This document shows positions 20,597 through 29,836 of a DNA stretch of 37,987 bases, piece by piece. The DNA comes from Tannerellaceae bacterium (GTDB lineage: Bacteria > Bacteroidota > Bacteroidia > Bacteroidales > Tannerellaceae). The stretch covers positions 1 through 37,987 of the forward strand of contig JAISWO010000051.1 of NCBI GenBank assembly GCA_031271045.1, in the 5' to 3' direction. The position numbers and the translations under genes are program-made. Numbering within the stretch: position 1 is the first letter of the stretch; each line of letters begins with the position of its first letter. Under the pieces are notes generated by a model, which searched no databases, was not told the origin of the DNA, and was given only the letters and a program-made list of their open reading frames with translations.

Positions 20597-22384
20597 CTAA
20601 TCTAATTTCAATACTGCTAAAAAAGCTTTCTGTGGAACTTCGACTGTACCGATCTGTTTCATGCGTTTTTTCCCTTCTTTTTGTTTTTCGAGCAACTTCC
20701 GTTTGCGGGTAATATCTCCGCCATAACACTTGGCTGTTACGTCTTTACGGACAGCTTTGACGGTTTCGCGGGCGATGATTTTTGCTCCGATAGCGGCCTG
20801 GATGGCGATGTCAAACTGTTGGCGGGGGATGAGTTCTTTTAGTTTTTCACACATTTTCCGTCCGAATGACACGCTATTGTCTATATGGGTGAGCGTCGAG
20901 AGGGCGTCTACCGGTTCGCCGTTCAGCAGGATGTCTAATTTTACCAATTTTCCCGGACGGTAGTCATGAATATGGTAATCAAACGAGGCATATCCCTTGG
21001 AAATGCTCTTGAGTTTATCATAAAAATCGATCACGATTTCGCCTAAGGGCAAGTCGTAGAAAATCTCCACCCGGTCGCCCGATATGTATTCCTGTTTAAG
21101 GAGGATGCCGCGCTTGCCTAAGCAGAGCGTCATGATAGGGCCGATATAGGCGGTATTGGTTATGACGGATGCCCGTATATAGGGCTCGTCGATGTGGTCG
21201 ATCAGGGCCGGGTCGGGCAGGCCGCCGGGGTTATGCACTTCCGAGCAGTTGCCTTTCTTGTCGTACACCATATACGAGACATTCGGGACGGTGGTGATGA
21301 CGTCCATATCGAACTCCCTGTCTAAGCGTTCCTGGACGATCTCCATGTGTAGAAGTCCCAGGAATCCGCAGCGGAAACCAAATCCCAATGCGGCCGAGCT
21401 TTCAGGCTGAAAGGTGAGGGAGGCGTCATTCAATTGAAGTTTCTCGAGGGAAGAGCGCAGGTTCTCGAAGTCTTCACTGTCGATCGGATAAACGCCGGCG
21501 AAGACCATGGGCTTGACTTCTTCAAATCCGGCGATGGCTTTGCTTGCTCCTCCTTTGATGTGGGTGATCGTATCCCCTACCCTCACTTCGCGCGAGGTTT
21601 TGATTCCGGAAATAATATAGCCCACGTCTCCGGTTGTTATTTCGTTGCGGGGCGACAGGGTCAGTTTCAGTACTCCGACTTCGTCGGCATCATATTCTTT
21701 GCCGGTGGCGATGAACTTGACGAGGTCTCCTTTGTGTATACTGCCGTTCACGACCTTGAAGTAGGCTATGATTCCCCGGAAGGAATTAAAGACGGAGTCA
21801 AAGATCAGGCATTGCAGGGGCGCATCGGGGTCGCCGGCCGGGGCGGGTACTTTCTCTATGATGGCGTCTAACATTGCATACACGCCTTCGCCTGTCTTGC
21901 CGCTGGCGCGGAGGATGTCCTGGCGCGGACAGCCGAGAAGTTCTACGATCTGGTCTTCTACTTCTTCGGGCATGGCGCTGGGCAGGTCGATTTTGTTGAT
22001 GACCGGGATAATTTCCAAGTCGTTCTCGATGGCCATATAGAGATTGGAGATGGTCTGCGCCTGGATGCCCTGGGCGGCGTCGACTATCAGCAGGGCACCT
22101 TCGCAGGCGGCGATGGAGCGCGACACTTCGTAGGAGAAGTCGACATGTCCCGGCGTATCAATCAAGTTCAGTATATAGTTTTCACCTTTATATATATATT
22201 CCATCTGGATGGCATGGCTCTTGATCGTAATACCTCGCTCGCGCTCCAGTTCCATATCGTCCAACACCTGCGCCTGCAAATCTTTCCCTTCGATCGTCTT
22301 GGTATATTCAAGCAAACGGTCGGCCAGGGTACTTTTGCCATGATCTATATGGGCGATAATACAAAAATTACGGATATTCTTCAT
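20597..22384 (-). CDS. lepA: Elongation factor 4 (LepA), ribosome back-translocating GTPase
   Basis: EF-4/LepA is a ribosome-binding GTPase that remodels stalled or mistranslocated ribosomes. The 595-residue length is typical. The G domain shows [10 protein letters not shown] (10-19), [25 protein letters not shown] and an SGKTGEGV G5 segment. Domain landmarks [19 protein letters not shown] and the unique C-terminal domain ([45 protein letters not shown]) are complete. The ATG gives [16 protein letters not shown], the standard start. Confidence 0.99.
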   Translation of the reverse strand: MKNIRNFCIIAHIDHGKSTLADRLLEYTKTIEGKDLQAQVLDDMELERERGITIKSHAIQMEYIYKGENYILNLIDTPGHVDFSYEVSRSIAACEGALLIVDAAQGIQAQTISNLYMAIENDLEIIPVINKIDLPSAMPEEVEDQIVELLGCPRQDILRASGKTGEGVYAMLDAIIEKVPAPAGDPDAPLQCLIFDSVFNSFRGIIAYFKVVNGSIHKGDLVKFIATGKEYDADEVGVLKLTLSPRNEITTGDVGYIISGIKTSREVRVGDTITHIKGGASKAIAGFEEVKPMVFAGVYPIDSEDFENLRSSLEKLQLNDASLTFQPESSAALGFGFRCGFLGLLHMEIVQERLDREFDMDVITTVPNVSYMVYDKKGNCSEVHNPGGLPDPALIDHIDEPYIRASVITNTAYIGPIMTLCLGKRGILLKQEYISGDRVEIFYDLPLGEIVIDFYDKLKSISKGYASFDYHIHDYRPGKLVKLDILLNGEPVDALSTLTHIDNSVSFGRKMCEKLKELIPRQQFDIAIQAAIGAKIIARETVKAVRKDVTAKCYGGDITRKRKLLEKQKEGKKRMKQIGTVEVPQKAFLAVLKLD

Positions 22385-22405
22385 CTAACTATATTTATTG
22401 ATGGA

Positions 22406-22437
22406 CAAAGGTAGGCATTTTAGGGCTCTATAACGAA
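22406..22437 (-). promoter_or_regulatory. lepA promoter
   Basis: On the minus strand TACCTTTG (22406-22413) is an exact -7 element, and TTCG (22434-22437) sits at the 20-nt spacing where TTTG is expected. The lepA ATG is 21 nt downstream. Confidence 0.72.
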
Positions 22438-22530
22438 CAGAGTGGGTAAAAAGCATCTTATCAGGATCTACACGTTCACCGGCGGCCAGCCTCCCCGCAG
22501 CGTATTTTTTACGCACAGAAACCGGGCTAT

Positions 22531-22561
22531 ATTGTCAAATCCATGATTTATCATACCTTTG
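22531..22561 (+). promoter_or_regulatory. Promoter of the TPR protein gene
   Basis: TACCTTTG at 22554-22561 with ATTG at 22531-22534 (19-nt spacer) fits the Bacteroidetes consensus. The ATG follows 19 nt after the -7 element, so the leader is very short. It is divergent from the lepA promoter. Confidence 0.72.
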
Positions 22562-22580
22562 ACGGGCATTGTAATACGTT

Positions 22581-24740
22581 ATGACACTACAAGAAATAAA
22601 CCAAGCGTACAACCGCATCGCCGGTTCGTTAGATAATAAAGAAGTAAAGAGCGCGTTCGATTCGCTTCAGTCGCTCATTTCCGGTAGCCGGGAATATGCT
22701 TTCCAGGAGAAGCTCGACGAGTTGCAGGATACATATAAACAGATGTTGCGCTACCGGATAGAAGGCGTCAAAGACCCTATGCAGGAAGATATCTACCGGA
22801 ACATCCTGACATCCACCTACGAGCTGGCCGACCAGATCAGACATAGCCTGCTGACGCCCACCTCCTCGCTGTCGTTCTATAACTGTCGCCGGAATTTGTC
22901 TGTGCAGGAAATCAACTTCGAAAAGACCCACAAACAGCTCGCCTCCTGCTGCCGGACAGGAGACGTTGTGAAATACGAAGAAACCATCAATCTTCTGTTT
23001 AACCAGATATGGGTATCCGGGTTTTTCACGTCCGAGGACAGCGCAGCGATAAAGAAAATATGGAACAACCAGCTCCTGCCCTTCACAGCGCAATGCCAGA
23101 TAATCTCGGCCCTGACGCTGGGCTTGCAGGCGTCTTTCGACAAAGAAAAGTTGCTCCTTCTGTTTGACGCCGCACGAATGTGTGCCGGCGAGGAAGCGCG
23201 CATACGAGCGTTCATCGGCATCCTCATCACCTTGTATCTCTATCGCAAACGCACGGCCTTGTATCCGAAAATAGCCAACTGCCTGGCGATGCTTGCCGAA
23301 GAAACCGGGTTCACCCAGATCCTTCAGATGATCACGTTCCGCTTCATCCTGTCGCGGGAGACCGAAAAGATCACCCGCAAGCTGCAAGAAGAGATCATAC
23401 CCGAAATGATCAGGCTACGGCCGGAGATCCACTCAAAGATAAACCCGGAACAGTTTGTCGACCCGACAGACGATAAGAACCCCGAATGGCAGAGCATCTT
23501 CTCCGGAACATCCCTTGAGAAGACCATGGAAGAGTTTTCCGAACTACAACAGGAGGGCGCCGACGTTATGCACTCGACGTTTATTCATCTGAAACATTTC
23601 CCCTTCTTCCGCAAAATGAGCAACTGGTTCATGCCCTTCACGCTGAAAAATTCAGTCTTTGACGCTCATTCCGACAAGGAGAAGCACGAAACAGGCTTCC
23701 TGCGCACCTTGTCGCTGATGCCCTTCCTATGCAATTCGGACAAATACTCGTTTTACTTCAGCACGATGCAACTGCCTGAGGAAGCGAGGCGCATGATGAC
23801 GGAGCAAATCAAGCACCAGGTATTAGAAATGGTCGAGCAAAACCAGGGCGAGACGAACCGGAAAGAGGCAGAATTCGCTACCATCTGCGGGCAATACATA
23901 CAGGATCTGTACCGCTTCTTCAAACTGCATCCGGCGCATCACGATTTTGACGACATCTTCATCTGGCCGCTCGACTTTCACAACCTGACCATACTCCAGC
24001 CCTATCTGTCCGATGCCGAAAGCCTGACCGGCATTGCCGAATATTACCTGAGGAAAAACTATTTCGACGATGCGCTGACCATCTATACGCATCTGGCCCG
24101 AACACAGAAAGAGAATCCTATGCTTTTTCAGAAAACAGGCTACTGCCTGCAAATGAGCGGCGACCTTCAGGGCGCCCTGGAGGCTTACCTGCATGCCGAC
24201 TTGCTACAGGCGGGAAGCAAATGGCTCATCCGCCGGATTGCCGGATGTTATCGCAGCCTCAAGCAACCGGCCATGGCGCTGACCTATTACCGGCGATACG
24301 AGAAACTGGACCCCGGCAGCCTGTCCGCACAAATGAACATAGGCAACTGTTACCTGGAGCAAAAGGACTATAACGAGGCCCTGAAATGCTATTTCAAAGT
24401 TGATTATCTCGACGCTCAAAGCCACCGGGCCTGGCGCCCCATTGCCTGGTGTTCCTTCCTGACCGGCCGTTACGACCAGGCGCGCAATTATTACAGGAAA
24501 ATCATCCGCGAAGATACGCCCACCCTGCACGACTTCCTCAACGCCGGGCATACGGAATGGGCGCTTCAGAACACCCGGAAGGCAATCGACTTCTACCTTC
24601 AGGCTATCCACCGGGAGGAAGATAACTTCCACAAGTTCAGGGTCGAGTTCCTGAAGGATATCCCCGACCTGATCGTAGCCGGCATCCGGGAAAAAGAAGT
24701 CCCCCTCATGCTCGACCAGTTGATGTACCTGGTTCAGTAG
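22581..24740 (+). CDS. Tetratricopeptide repeat protein of unknown function
   Basis: This is a 719-residue protein without signal peptide or membrane helix, so probably cytoplasmic. The first ~480 residues are helical and unassigned; two segments look structured (LLPFTAQCQIISALTLGL and MSNWFMPFTLKNSVFDAHSD). From about residue 490 a run of TPR motifs is clear: YLRKNYFDDALTIYTHLA, LQMSGDLQGALEAYLHAD, MNIGNCYLEQKDYNEALKCYFK, SFLTGRYDQARNYYRKII, TRKAIDFYLQAI. TPRs usually mediate protein-protein contacts. It is transcribed alone from its own promoter and converges with the pycB-type gene. I know similar hypothetical proteins occur in Bacteroidales, but no function is established. Confidence 0.82.
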   Translation: MTLQEINQAYNRIAGSLDNKEVKSAFDSLQSLISGSREYAFQEKLDELQDTYKQMLRYRIEGVKDPMQEDIYRNILTSTYELADQIRHSLLTPTSSLSFYNCRRNLSVQEINFEKTHKQLASCCRTGDVVKYEETINLLFNQIWVSGFFTSEDSAAIKKIWNNQLLPFTAQCQIISALTLGLQASFDKEKLLLLFDAARMCAGEEARIRAFIGILITLYLYRKRTALYPKIANCLAMLAEETGFTQILQMITFRFILSRETEKITRKLQEEIIPEMIRLRPEIHSKINPEQFVDPTDDKNPEWQSIFSGTSLEKTMEEFSELQQEGADVMHSTFIHLKHFPFFRKMSNWFMPFTLKNSVFDAHSDKEKHETGFLRTLSLMPFLCNSDKYSFYFSTMQLPEEARRMMTEQIKHQVLEMVEQNQGETNRKEAEFATICGQYIQDLYRFFKLHPAHHDFDDIFIWPLDFHNLTILQPYLSDAESLTGIAEYYLRKNYFDDALTIYTHLARTQKENPMLFQKTGYCLQMSGDLQGALEAYLHADLLQAGSKWLIRRIAGCYRSLKQPAMALTYYRRYEKLDPGSLSAQMNIGNCYLEQKDYNEALKCYFKVDYLDAQSHRAWRPIAWCSFLTGRYDQARNYYRKIIREDTPTLHDFLNAGHTEWALQNTRKAIDFYLQAIHREEDNFHKFRVEFLKDIPDLIVAGIREKEVPLMLDQLMYLVQ

Positions 24741-24743
24741 CAC

Positions 24744-24769
24744 AAGAGGGAAGTCCTCCTCTTCTTTGT
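24744..24769. terminator. Possible bidirectional terminator
   Basis: In the 32-nt gap between two convergent stops, AAGAGG (24744-24749) pairs with CCTCTT (24758-24763), followed by a weakly T-rich tail. The stem is short, so this is tentative. Confidence 0.4.
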
Positions 24770-24772
24770 ATC

Positions 24773-26620
24773 TTATATTTCTATCTCGATCAAGCCTCCG
24801 CCGGCGGGCACGTTAGCGCCGATCCGGGTCAGGACGCGCTTCACTTTTCCGCCACATTCGGTGGTGATACTGTTCTCCATTTTCATAGATTCCAGTATGA
24901 CGATCTCCTGTCCGCGGGCGACAACGTCGCCTGGCTTCACTAATATCTTAAAGACATTGCCCGGCATGGGCGACGCGACAACGTAACCGGTGATGGGCGC
25001 CTCGTCGGTTGCGGGCGTTTCCTCCTGGCGGACGGCGGTTTGCTGGGCGGCCAGGAAGCCGGCTTCCTTTTGCTTGGTCAGGAACGTGCGGGCTACGGAG
25101 GGGAAGAGCTCCAGCAGTAGCGCTTCCTTCTCGTTGGCTGCCAACCGGACGCCGCCGAGTTCGTCCAGCACAGGGTTGTCTTGCAACTGATGGCGGGAGG
25201 TGTCGTAGGGCGTTTCCTTTTCCACCTTGGCGATCTTGAGCCGGAAGGCGGGATCGACCGGCACAGGCGTTTTGCCGTATTCGCCTTTCACCAGGGCGAC
25301 GAACTGATTCGAGACATTGGTGTACATCGGTTTCCCGCGACTGATGTCGAGGGCGCAATTCACTGCCTGCGCGCCTACGATCTGGCTGGTGGGCGTGACC
25401 AAGGGGGGCAGTCCGGCATCCAGGCGGACGGCGGGTATCAGTTTCATCGCATCTTCCAGTATGTCCATTGCGTTCATCTGCTTGAGCTGGGCGACCATAT
25501 TGGTGTACATGCCTCCGGGTATTTCGGCTTTCTTGACCAATTCGTTCGGCTTGGGGAAGTTGAAATAATCTTCTATGGCATGGCAGGCCTGCAGGAGAGC
25601 TTCTTCGTTGTCTTTTTGGGCGGCGGCAATGGCCCGGTCGAAGAGGGCGTCGATGTCGGCCGGCAGGGTATCGGTCAGCGGATTGAAGGGCTTGGGGAAT
25701 TGTTTGACGGCATCGAAGGATTCCAGTTCGCGACGGATGTCGAGGAGTTCGTTATTGATTGCGGCGACGGCCTGCATATCCACATCCAGTTCGACACCCA
25801 GCTTCCGGCAGAAGAGGTAGACTAATTCGATGGCCGGGGCGGCCGGTCCTCCGGCGAAGTTCCAGATGACGGTATCGACAATATCGACTCCGTTGACGAT
25901 AGCGGCCAGGACGGCTGCCAGGCCATAGCCCGGCGTGCAATGGGTGTGAAAGTCGATCGGTATATTTAGCTCTTTCCTGAACAGGCGGATCAGGGCGGCG
26001 ATCTGCGAGGGCTGTATGAGTCCGCTCATGTCTTTGATCGTAATCATGTCGGCGCCCAGGGCTTCCATCTCCAGGGCCTTGTTGAGGAAGTATGTTCCGG
26101 TAAAGACGGCTCCCGGCAGCGGCTTTCCTTTGAGGCGGGCCTTGAGCCGTTCGGCTGTACTGAAATGCGGGTCGATGGTGTAACAGACGGCGCAATCGGC
26201 GATCCCTCCGTAAGCCTTCACCGAGCGGATGGTTGACCGGACGTTGTTCACGTCGTTGAGTGCATCAAAGATACGCATGATACCCAGGCCCGAGTCGATG
26301 GCATTGCGGCAGAAGCCGTCGATGATATCGTCCGGATAGGGCGCATATCCGAAGAGGTTCCGTCCTCTGGACAGGGCGGTCAGCAGGGACACATCTCCGA
26401 CGGCGGCTTTGATCTTCTCCAACCGTTCCCAGGGATTTTCCCCCAGGTAGCGCATGACGGAGTCGGGCACAGCCCCTCCCCAGACCTCCATTGCATAAAA
26501 ATTTGCCTCTTTGTAAAAAGGAAGTACCCTGTCGACCTGCTGTTGGGTCATCCGGGTAGCGAAAGCGGATTGTTGACCGTCTCTCAGGGTCAAGTCTCGA
26601 ATTAATAATTTCTGTTTCAT
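24773..26620 (-). CDS. Biotin-dependent carboxyltransferase (pyruvate carboxylase subunit B / oxaloacetate decarboxylase alpha type)
   Basis: This enzyme class moves CO2 between oxaloacetate or pyruvate and a biotinyl carrier. The 615-residue product has a carboxyltransferase barrel: RDLTLRDGQQS (8-18), the metal-site DFHTHCTPGYG, and ITIKDMSG with K196, the lysine expected to be carbamylated. A conserved PYC_OADA-type helical domain follows. A C-terminal biotinyl domain carries ESMKMENSI with biotin lysine K580. The family more often shows VLRDAHQSL and EAMKM, so this is a variant. No biotin carboxylase or membrane decarboxylase subunit is adjacent, so the partner must be elsewhere. With mutAB it fits C4-dicarboxylate and propionate metabolism. 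The exact reaction cannot be told from sequence. Confidence 0.88.
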   Translation of the reverse strand: MKQKLLIRDLTLRDGQQSAFATRMTQQQVDRVLPFYKEANFYAMEVWGGAVPDSVMRYLGENPWERLEKIKAAVGDVSLLTALSRGRNLFGYAPYPDDIIDGFCRNAIDSGLGIMRIFDALNDVNNVRSTIRSVKAYGGIADCAVCYTIDPHFSTAERLKARLKGKPLPGAVFTGTYFLNKALEMEALGADMITIKDMSGLIQPSQIAALIRLFRKELNIPIDFHTHCTPGYGLAAVLAAIVNGVDIVDTVIWNFAGGPAAPAIELVYLFCRKLGVELDVDMQAVAAINNELLDIRRELESFDAVKQFPKPFNPLTDTLPADIDALFDRAIAAAQKDNEEALLQACHAIEDYFNFPKPNELVKKAEIPGGMYTNMVAQLKQMNAMDILEDAMKLIPAVRLDAGLPPLVTPTSQIVGAQAVNCALDISRGKPMYTNVSNQFVALVKGEYGKTPVPVDPAFRLKIAKVEKETPYDTSRHQLQDNPVLDELGGVRLAANEKEALLLELFPSVARTFLTKQKEAGFLAAQQTAVRQEETPATDEAPITGYVVASPMPGNVFKILVKPGDVVARGQEIVILESMKMENSITTECGGKVKRVLTRIGANVPAGGGLIEIEI

Positions 26621-26666
26621 AGTATCAAAAATTTCGTATTCACTATAGTATTAAAATTTAATGTCA

Positions 26667-26674
26667 CAAAGGTA
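26667..26674 (-). promoter_or_regulatory. -7 element for the carboxyltransferase gene
   Basis: TACCTTTG on the minus strand, 46 nt before the ATG. The -33 region is AT-rich without a clear TTTG. Confidence 0.6.
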
Positions 26675-26756
26675 TGGAATCAAAATCTAATTTGAATTAC
26701 AATATCTAACAAAATGATATTAAAAAACAGGATTCAATATAGTCTCCTCCGACACT

Positions 26757-26807
26757 CCGCTCCGGCCAAACTATGTATAGTTTCACCGCAGAGCAATGCA
26801 GGAGCGG
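26757..26807. promoter_or_regulatory. Nested inverted repeats between the carboxyltransferase gene and cysK
   Basis: CCGCTCC (26757-26763) and GGAGCGG (26801-26807) bracket a perfect 7-bp dyad, AAACTAT-GT-ATAGTTT (26768-26783). The site lies between two divergent promoters and could be a regulator binding site. No known family is assigned. Confidence 0.45.
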
Positions 26808-26824
26808 CAGGGCGGATGTCTAAA

Positions 26825-26873
26825 TATACCATATAGAGGGTATATCACAGACAGTTTTATACCCTTATCTTTG
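26825..26873 (+). promoter_or_regulatory. cysK promoter with an upstream dyad
   Basis: TATCTTTG (26866-26873) matches the -7 consensus and lies 37 nt before the ATG. A dyad TATACC/GGTATA (26825-26830 and 26839-26844) overlaps the -33 position, where no TTTG is found. That would suit an activator- or repressor-controlled promoter, which is inference. Confidence 0.6.
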
Positions 26874-26910
26874 CCCAATCAGAAAACAACACTTAAAAGT
26901 TAATATCACC

Positions 26911-27858
26911 ATGGGAAAAATTGCAAAACAACTCACAGACCTGATTGGGAATACTCCATTGCTCGAACTGTCGAACTACAACAGCAACAAGGGGCTCAAA
27001 GCCCGTTTGATAGGAAAGCTGGAATATTTTAATCCGGCAGGAAGCGTGAAAGACCGTATCGCTTTGTCGATGATTACGGATGCCGAAGAAAAGGGCTTGC
27101 TCAAACCCGGCGCTATCATTATTGAGCCGACCAGCGGGAATACCGGCGTAGGGCTGGCCTTCGTGTCGGCGGCCAAAGGGTATAAGCTGATCCTCACGAT
27201 GCCGGAAACGATGAGTCTGGAACGTCGCAACCTCCTGAAGGCATTGGGCGCCAACTTGGTGCTCACCCCCGGGAGCGAAGGCATGAAAGGAGCCGTGGCC
27301 AAGGCCGTAGCCTTGCAAGAGGAAACGCCGGGCGCCATCATCCTCCAACAGTTTGAGAACCCGGCGAACCCGGCGATTCACAAACAAACCACCGCACAGG
27401 AAGTGTGGAACGATACGGATGGGAAGGTCGATATCTTCGTCAGCGGCGTAGGTACGGGAGGTACGGTGAGCGGCGTTGGCGAGGCACTGAAATCGCTCAA
27501 CCCCAAAGTAAAGATCGTAGCCGTAGAGCCGGTCGATTCGCCGGTCTTATCGGGAGGGAAACCGGGTCCGCACAAGATACAGGGCATCGGCGCCGGCTTT
27601 GTCCCCAAGATATACGACGGAAGCGTAGTGGATCAGATCATCCAGGTAGCCAATGACGACGCCATCCGCACCAGCCGCGAATTAGCCCAGCAGGAAGGAC
27701 TTCTGGTAGGCATCTCGTCCGGCGCTGCCGCATACGTTGCCACCGAACTGGCCAGGTTACCCGAAAACGAAGGAAAGACAATCGTAGCCCTACTGCCCGA
27801 TACGGGCGAGCGGTATCTGTCTACCGTCCTTTATGCCTTTGATGAATATCCGCTATAA
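26911..27858 (+). CDS. cysK: Cysteine synthase A (O-acetylserine sulfhydrylase)
   Basis: CysK makes L-cysteine from O-acetylserine and sulfide with pyridoxal phosphate in the cytoplasm. The 315-residue length is typical. Visible hallmarks are NPAGSVKDR with the PLP lysine K47, the phosphate/substrate loop TSGNTG (74-79), the [14 protein letters not shown]-phosphate loop, and the LVGISSGAA segment with the serine that contacts the pyridine nitrogen. The start [18 protein letters not shown] is the family start. It is monocistronic, divergent from the carboxyltransferase gene. Confidence 0.98.
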   Translation: MGKIAKQLTDLIGNTPLLELSNYNSNKGLKARLIGKLEYFNPAGSVKDRIALSMITDAEEKGLLKPGAIIIEPTSGNTGVGLAFVSAAKGYKLILTMPETMSLERRNLLKALGANLVLTPGSEGMKGAVAKAVALQEETPGAIILQQFENPANPAIHKQTTAQEVWNDTDGKVDIFVSGVGTGGTVSGVGEALKSLNPKVKIVAVEPVDSPVLSGGKPGPHKIQGIGAGFVPKIYDGSVVDQIIQVANDDAIRTSRELAQQEGLLVGISSGAAAYVATELARLPENEGKTIVALLPDTGERYLSTVLYAFDEYPL

Positions 27859-27924
27859 CAGCGGAACGGCGCCTGAAGAATACCTTGCAGGCAAAGCCTC
27901 GTTTGTTCGCTGACGGAAGCGCCA

Positions 27925-27954
27925 CCCGGCAAAGAAGTTATTACCTTTGCCGGG
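27925..27954 (+). promoter_or_regulatory. PAP2 gene promoter overlapped by a 10-bp inverted repeat
   Basis: TACCTTTG at 27942-27949 is an exact -7 element, 26 nt before the ATG. A perfect inverted repeat CCCGGCAAAG (27925-27934) / CTTTGCCGGG (27945-27954) with a 10-nt spacer embeds most of it. It may be an operator, or the hairpin ending cysK, although no T run follows. Confidence 0.6.
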
Positions 27955-27975
27955 AAATTTAAAAGATAGCGATCA

Positions 27976-28728
27976 ATGAACTATGTATCATCTTGTCTCT
28001 TAATCCTGATCCTGGCCGCAGGGGTAAATGCGGCGTATGCCCAGTGCGACAGTCTTCATCATGTGCAGGACGCATCCCTGCCGCCGACGGAAGAGGAGGT
28101 CGTCCATTCTCCTTATACGCGGATTATCCTTCCGGCGGTATTCGTTACGTACCAGGCTCTGTCGAAGGTGAAGCTGGCAGACCGGTACGTCCAGAACGTA
28201 GCGCCCCGCTGGCGTATCAAGATGGACGACTATCTGCAATACGCCCCTGCCGCAGCGGTCTACGGACTGGACTTTGCAGGGATCAAGGCAAAGCATAACT
28301 TCAGGGACCGCACGTTTGTGATGCTATCCTCCTACGTCTTCGAGGTTTTGTCGGTACGGGCGATCAAATACAGTTTCAAGGTGGCGCGTCCGGATGGTTC
28401 GACGAACAACTCCTTTCCGTCCGGGCATACGGCTACGGCCTTTGTGGGAGCGCATATCCTGTTCAGGGAATATCACGAGGCTTCGCCCTGGATAGGCCTG
28501 GCAGGGTATACGGCGGCCACGGCGGTGGGGCTGTCGCGTATCGTGAACAACAGGCATTGGCTGAATGACGTGGCGGCAGGGGCAGGCTTGGGTATCCTGT
28601 GCGTCGAAGCCGGATACTTGTTGCTGCCTGTCTTCCGGCAGATGATGGGCGAGGGAGGGCTTGATATAGTTATAGCGCCCGTTGTCGGGAAACAAATGTA
28701 TGGGTTGGGCTTTGCCTGCCGGTTTTAA
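27976..28728 (+). CDS. PAP2-superfamily phosphatase, probably exported or membrane-associated
   Basis: PAP2 enzymes remove phosphate from lipids such as phosphatidate, undecaprenyl pyrophosphate or lipid A. The 250-residue product begins with a signal-peptide-like hydrophobic stretch (about 6-20, with a possible cut after AAYA). The three catalytic motifs are complete: KYSFKVARP (K-x6-RP), SFPSGHTA, and SRIVNNRHWLND (SR-x5-H-x3-D). Hydrophobic segments around them suggest membrane contact in the periplasm. It ends at the first of the Pho-box-like repeats of the pst operon, so its stop overlaps that site. The substrate is unknown. Confidence 0.88.
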   Translation: MNYVSSCLLILILAAGVNAAYAQCDSLHHVQDASLPPTEEEVVHSPYTRIILPAVFVTYQALSKVKLADRYVQNVAPRWRIKMDDYLQYAPAAAVYGLDFAGIKAKHNFRDRTFVMLSSYVFEVLSVRAIKYSFKVARPDGSTNNSFPSGHTATAFVGAHILFREYHEASPWIGLAGYTAATAVGLSRIVNNRHWLNDVAAGAGLGILCVEAGYLLLPVFRQMMGEGGLDIVIAPVVGKQMYGLGFACRF

Positions 28729-28780
28729 CCGTTTCGTAACCGTTTCGTAACTGTCCTGTTGCAATTAGGCCTTAACCTTG
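28727..28780 (+). promoter_or_regulatory. Candidate Pho box and promoter of the pst-pho operon
   Basis: Three 11-bp direct repeats follow each other without gap: AACCGTTTCGT (28727-28737), the identical AACCGTTTCGT (28738-28748) and AACTGTCCTGT (28749-28759). An 11-bp period of a (C/T)GT-containing half-site is the design of the enterobacterial PhoB box. A near-consensus -7, TAACCTTG (28773-28780), places the third repeat over the -33 region. The pstS ATG is 22 nt downstream of the -7 element. Confidence 0.72.
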
Positions 28781-28801
28781 CAGGCATTAAAACGATAACG
28801 T

Positions 28802-29833
28802 ATGAAGCATGTATTTTTATTTTCTGCCTTGTGCCTGTGCGCCGTCTCTTGCGGGGGCGACAAGGTGAAACTTTCGGGAGCGGGAGCCACGTTCCCGGCT
28901 CCTTTTTACAACATTGTGTGCAAGGCTTACAGCCAGGCGAGCGGCAACGAGGTCTCTTACGGAGGCATCGGCAGCGGAGGCGGCATCCGGAGCCTGGCAG
29001 ATAAGACGGTCGACTTCGGAGGTACGGACGTCTTCCTGTCGGACGAAGAAATGGCGGCCTTGGGCGCCGACGTGATACATATTCCTACGGCCCTGGGAGC
29101 CGTCGTCCTTGCTTATAACCTGAAAGAGGTGAACGAACTGAGGCTGACGCCGGAGCTTATCTCCGCCATCTACCGCGGAGAGATCAGGCAGTGGGACGAT
29201 CCCCGGATACAGGCTGCGAACCCCGGCATCGCCTTCCCCGGAAAGACGATTACGCCGGTATACCGCTCGGATGGCAGCGGGACGACGGCTGTCTTCTCCG
29301 AGTATATGTCGAAGACCAACCCGGCCTGGGAGGAAGCCATCGGACAGGGCAAATCGCTGCCCTTCCCCACCGGCGTAGCAGCCAAGGGGAATCCCGGCGT
29401 GGCCGGCGTCATTGCCGGTACGGAAGGCTCGATCGGTTATATCGGCTCGGAGTATGCCTTGGCGCTGAACATCCCGTCGGCGGCCTTGCTGAACCGCGAA
29501 GGTCGCTTCGTGAAGGCTGCCAACCAGAGCATTTCGGCCTCCGCCCGCGCAGACGTCCCCCCCGACACGCGCACGAGCATCACCGACTCGCCCGAACCGG
29601 AGGCCTATCCGATCAGTACGTTTACCTGGATCATCGTTTACAGGGAACAATCCTACAACAAGCGGACGGAGGCGACCGCCAAGGCCTTGGCCGCCCTGCT
29701 GAGCTATATCATCAGCGACGAAGGGCAGGAGATTGCCGCCAAAACTTACTACGCTCCGCTGCCGCAGACCGTCCGCGAGGCTGCCGCCGCACAGGTCGGC
29801 TCCCTCACCTTCGGGGGCAAAGAACTCCGGTAA
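28802..29833 (+). CDS. pstS: Phosphate ABC transporter substrate-binding lipoprotein
   Basis: PstS captures phosphate outside the inner membrane for the PstCAB transporter. The 343-residue product has a lipoprotein signal (MKHVFLFSALCLCAVSC) with the lipobox cysteine at position 17, so it is probably membrane-anchored. The mature part starts LSGAGATFPAPFY, a PstS signature, and shows GGIGSGGGIRSL, TVDFGGTD (phosphate-site Asp) and YRSDGSGTTAVF. It heads the pst-pho operon behind the Pho-box-like repeats and is 3 nt from pstC. Confidence 0.96.
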   Translation: MKHVFLFSALCLCAVSCGGDKVKLSGAGATFPAPFYNIVCKAYSQASGNEVSYGGIGSGGGIRSLADKTVDFGGTDVFLSDEEMAALGADVIHIPTALGAVVLAYNLKEVNELRLTPELISAIYRGEIRQWDDPRIQAANPGIAFPGKTITPVYRSDGSGTTAVFSEYMSKTNPAWEEAIGQGKSLPFPTGVAAKGNPGVAGVIAGTEGSIGYIGSEYALALNIPSAALLNREGRFVKAANQSISASARADVPPDTRTSITDSPEPEAYPISTFTWIIVYREQSYNKRTEATAKALAALLSYIISDEGQEIAAKTYYAPLPQTVREAAAAQVGSLTFGGKELR

Positions 29834-29836
29834 GTT

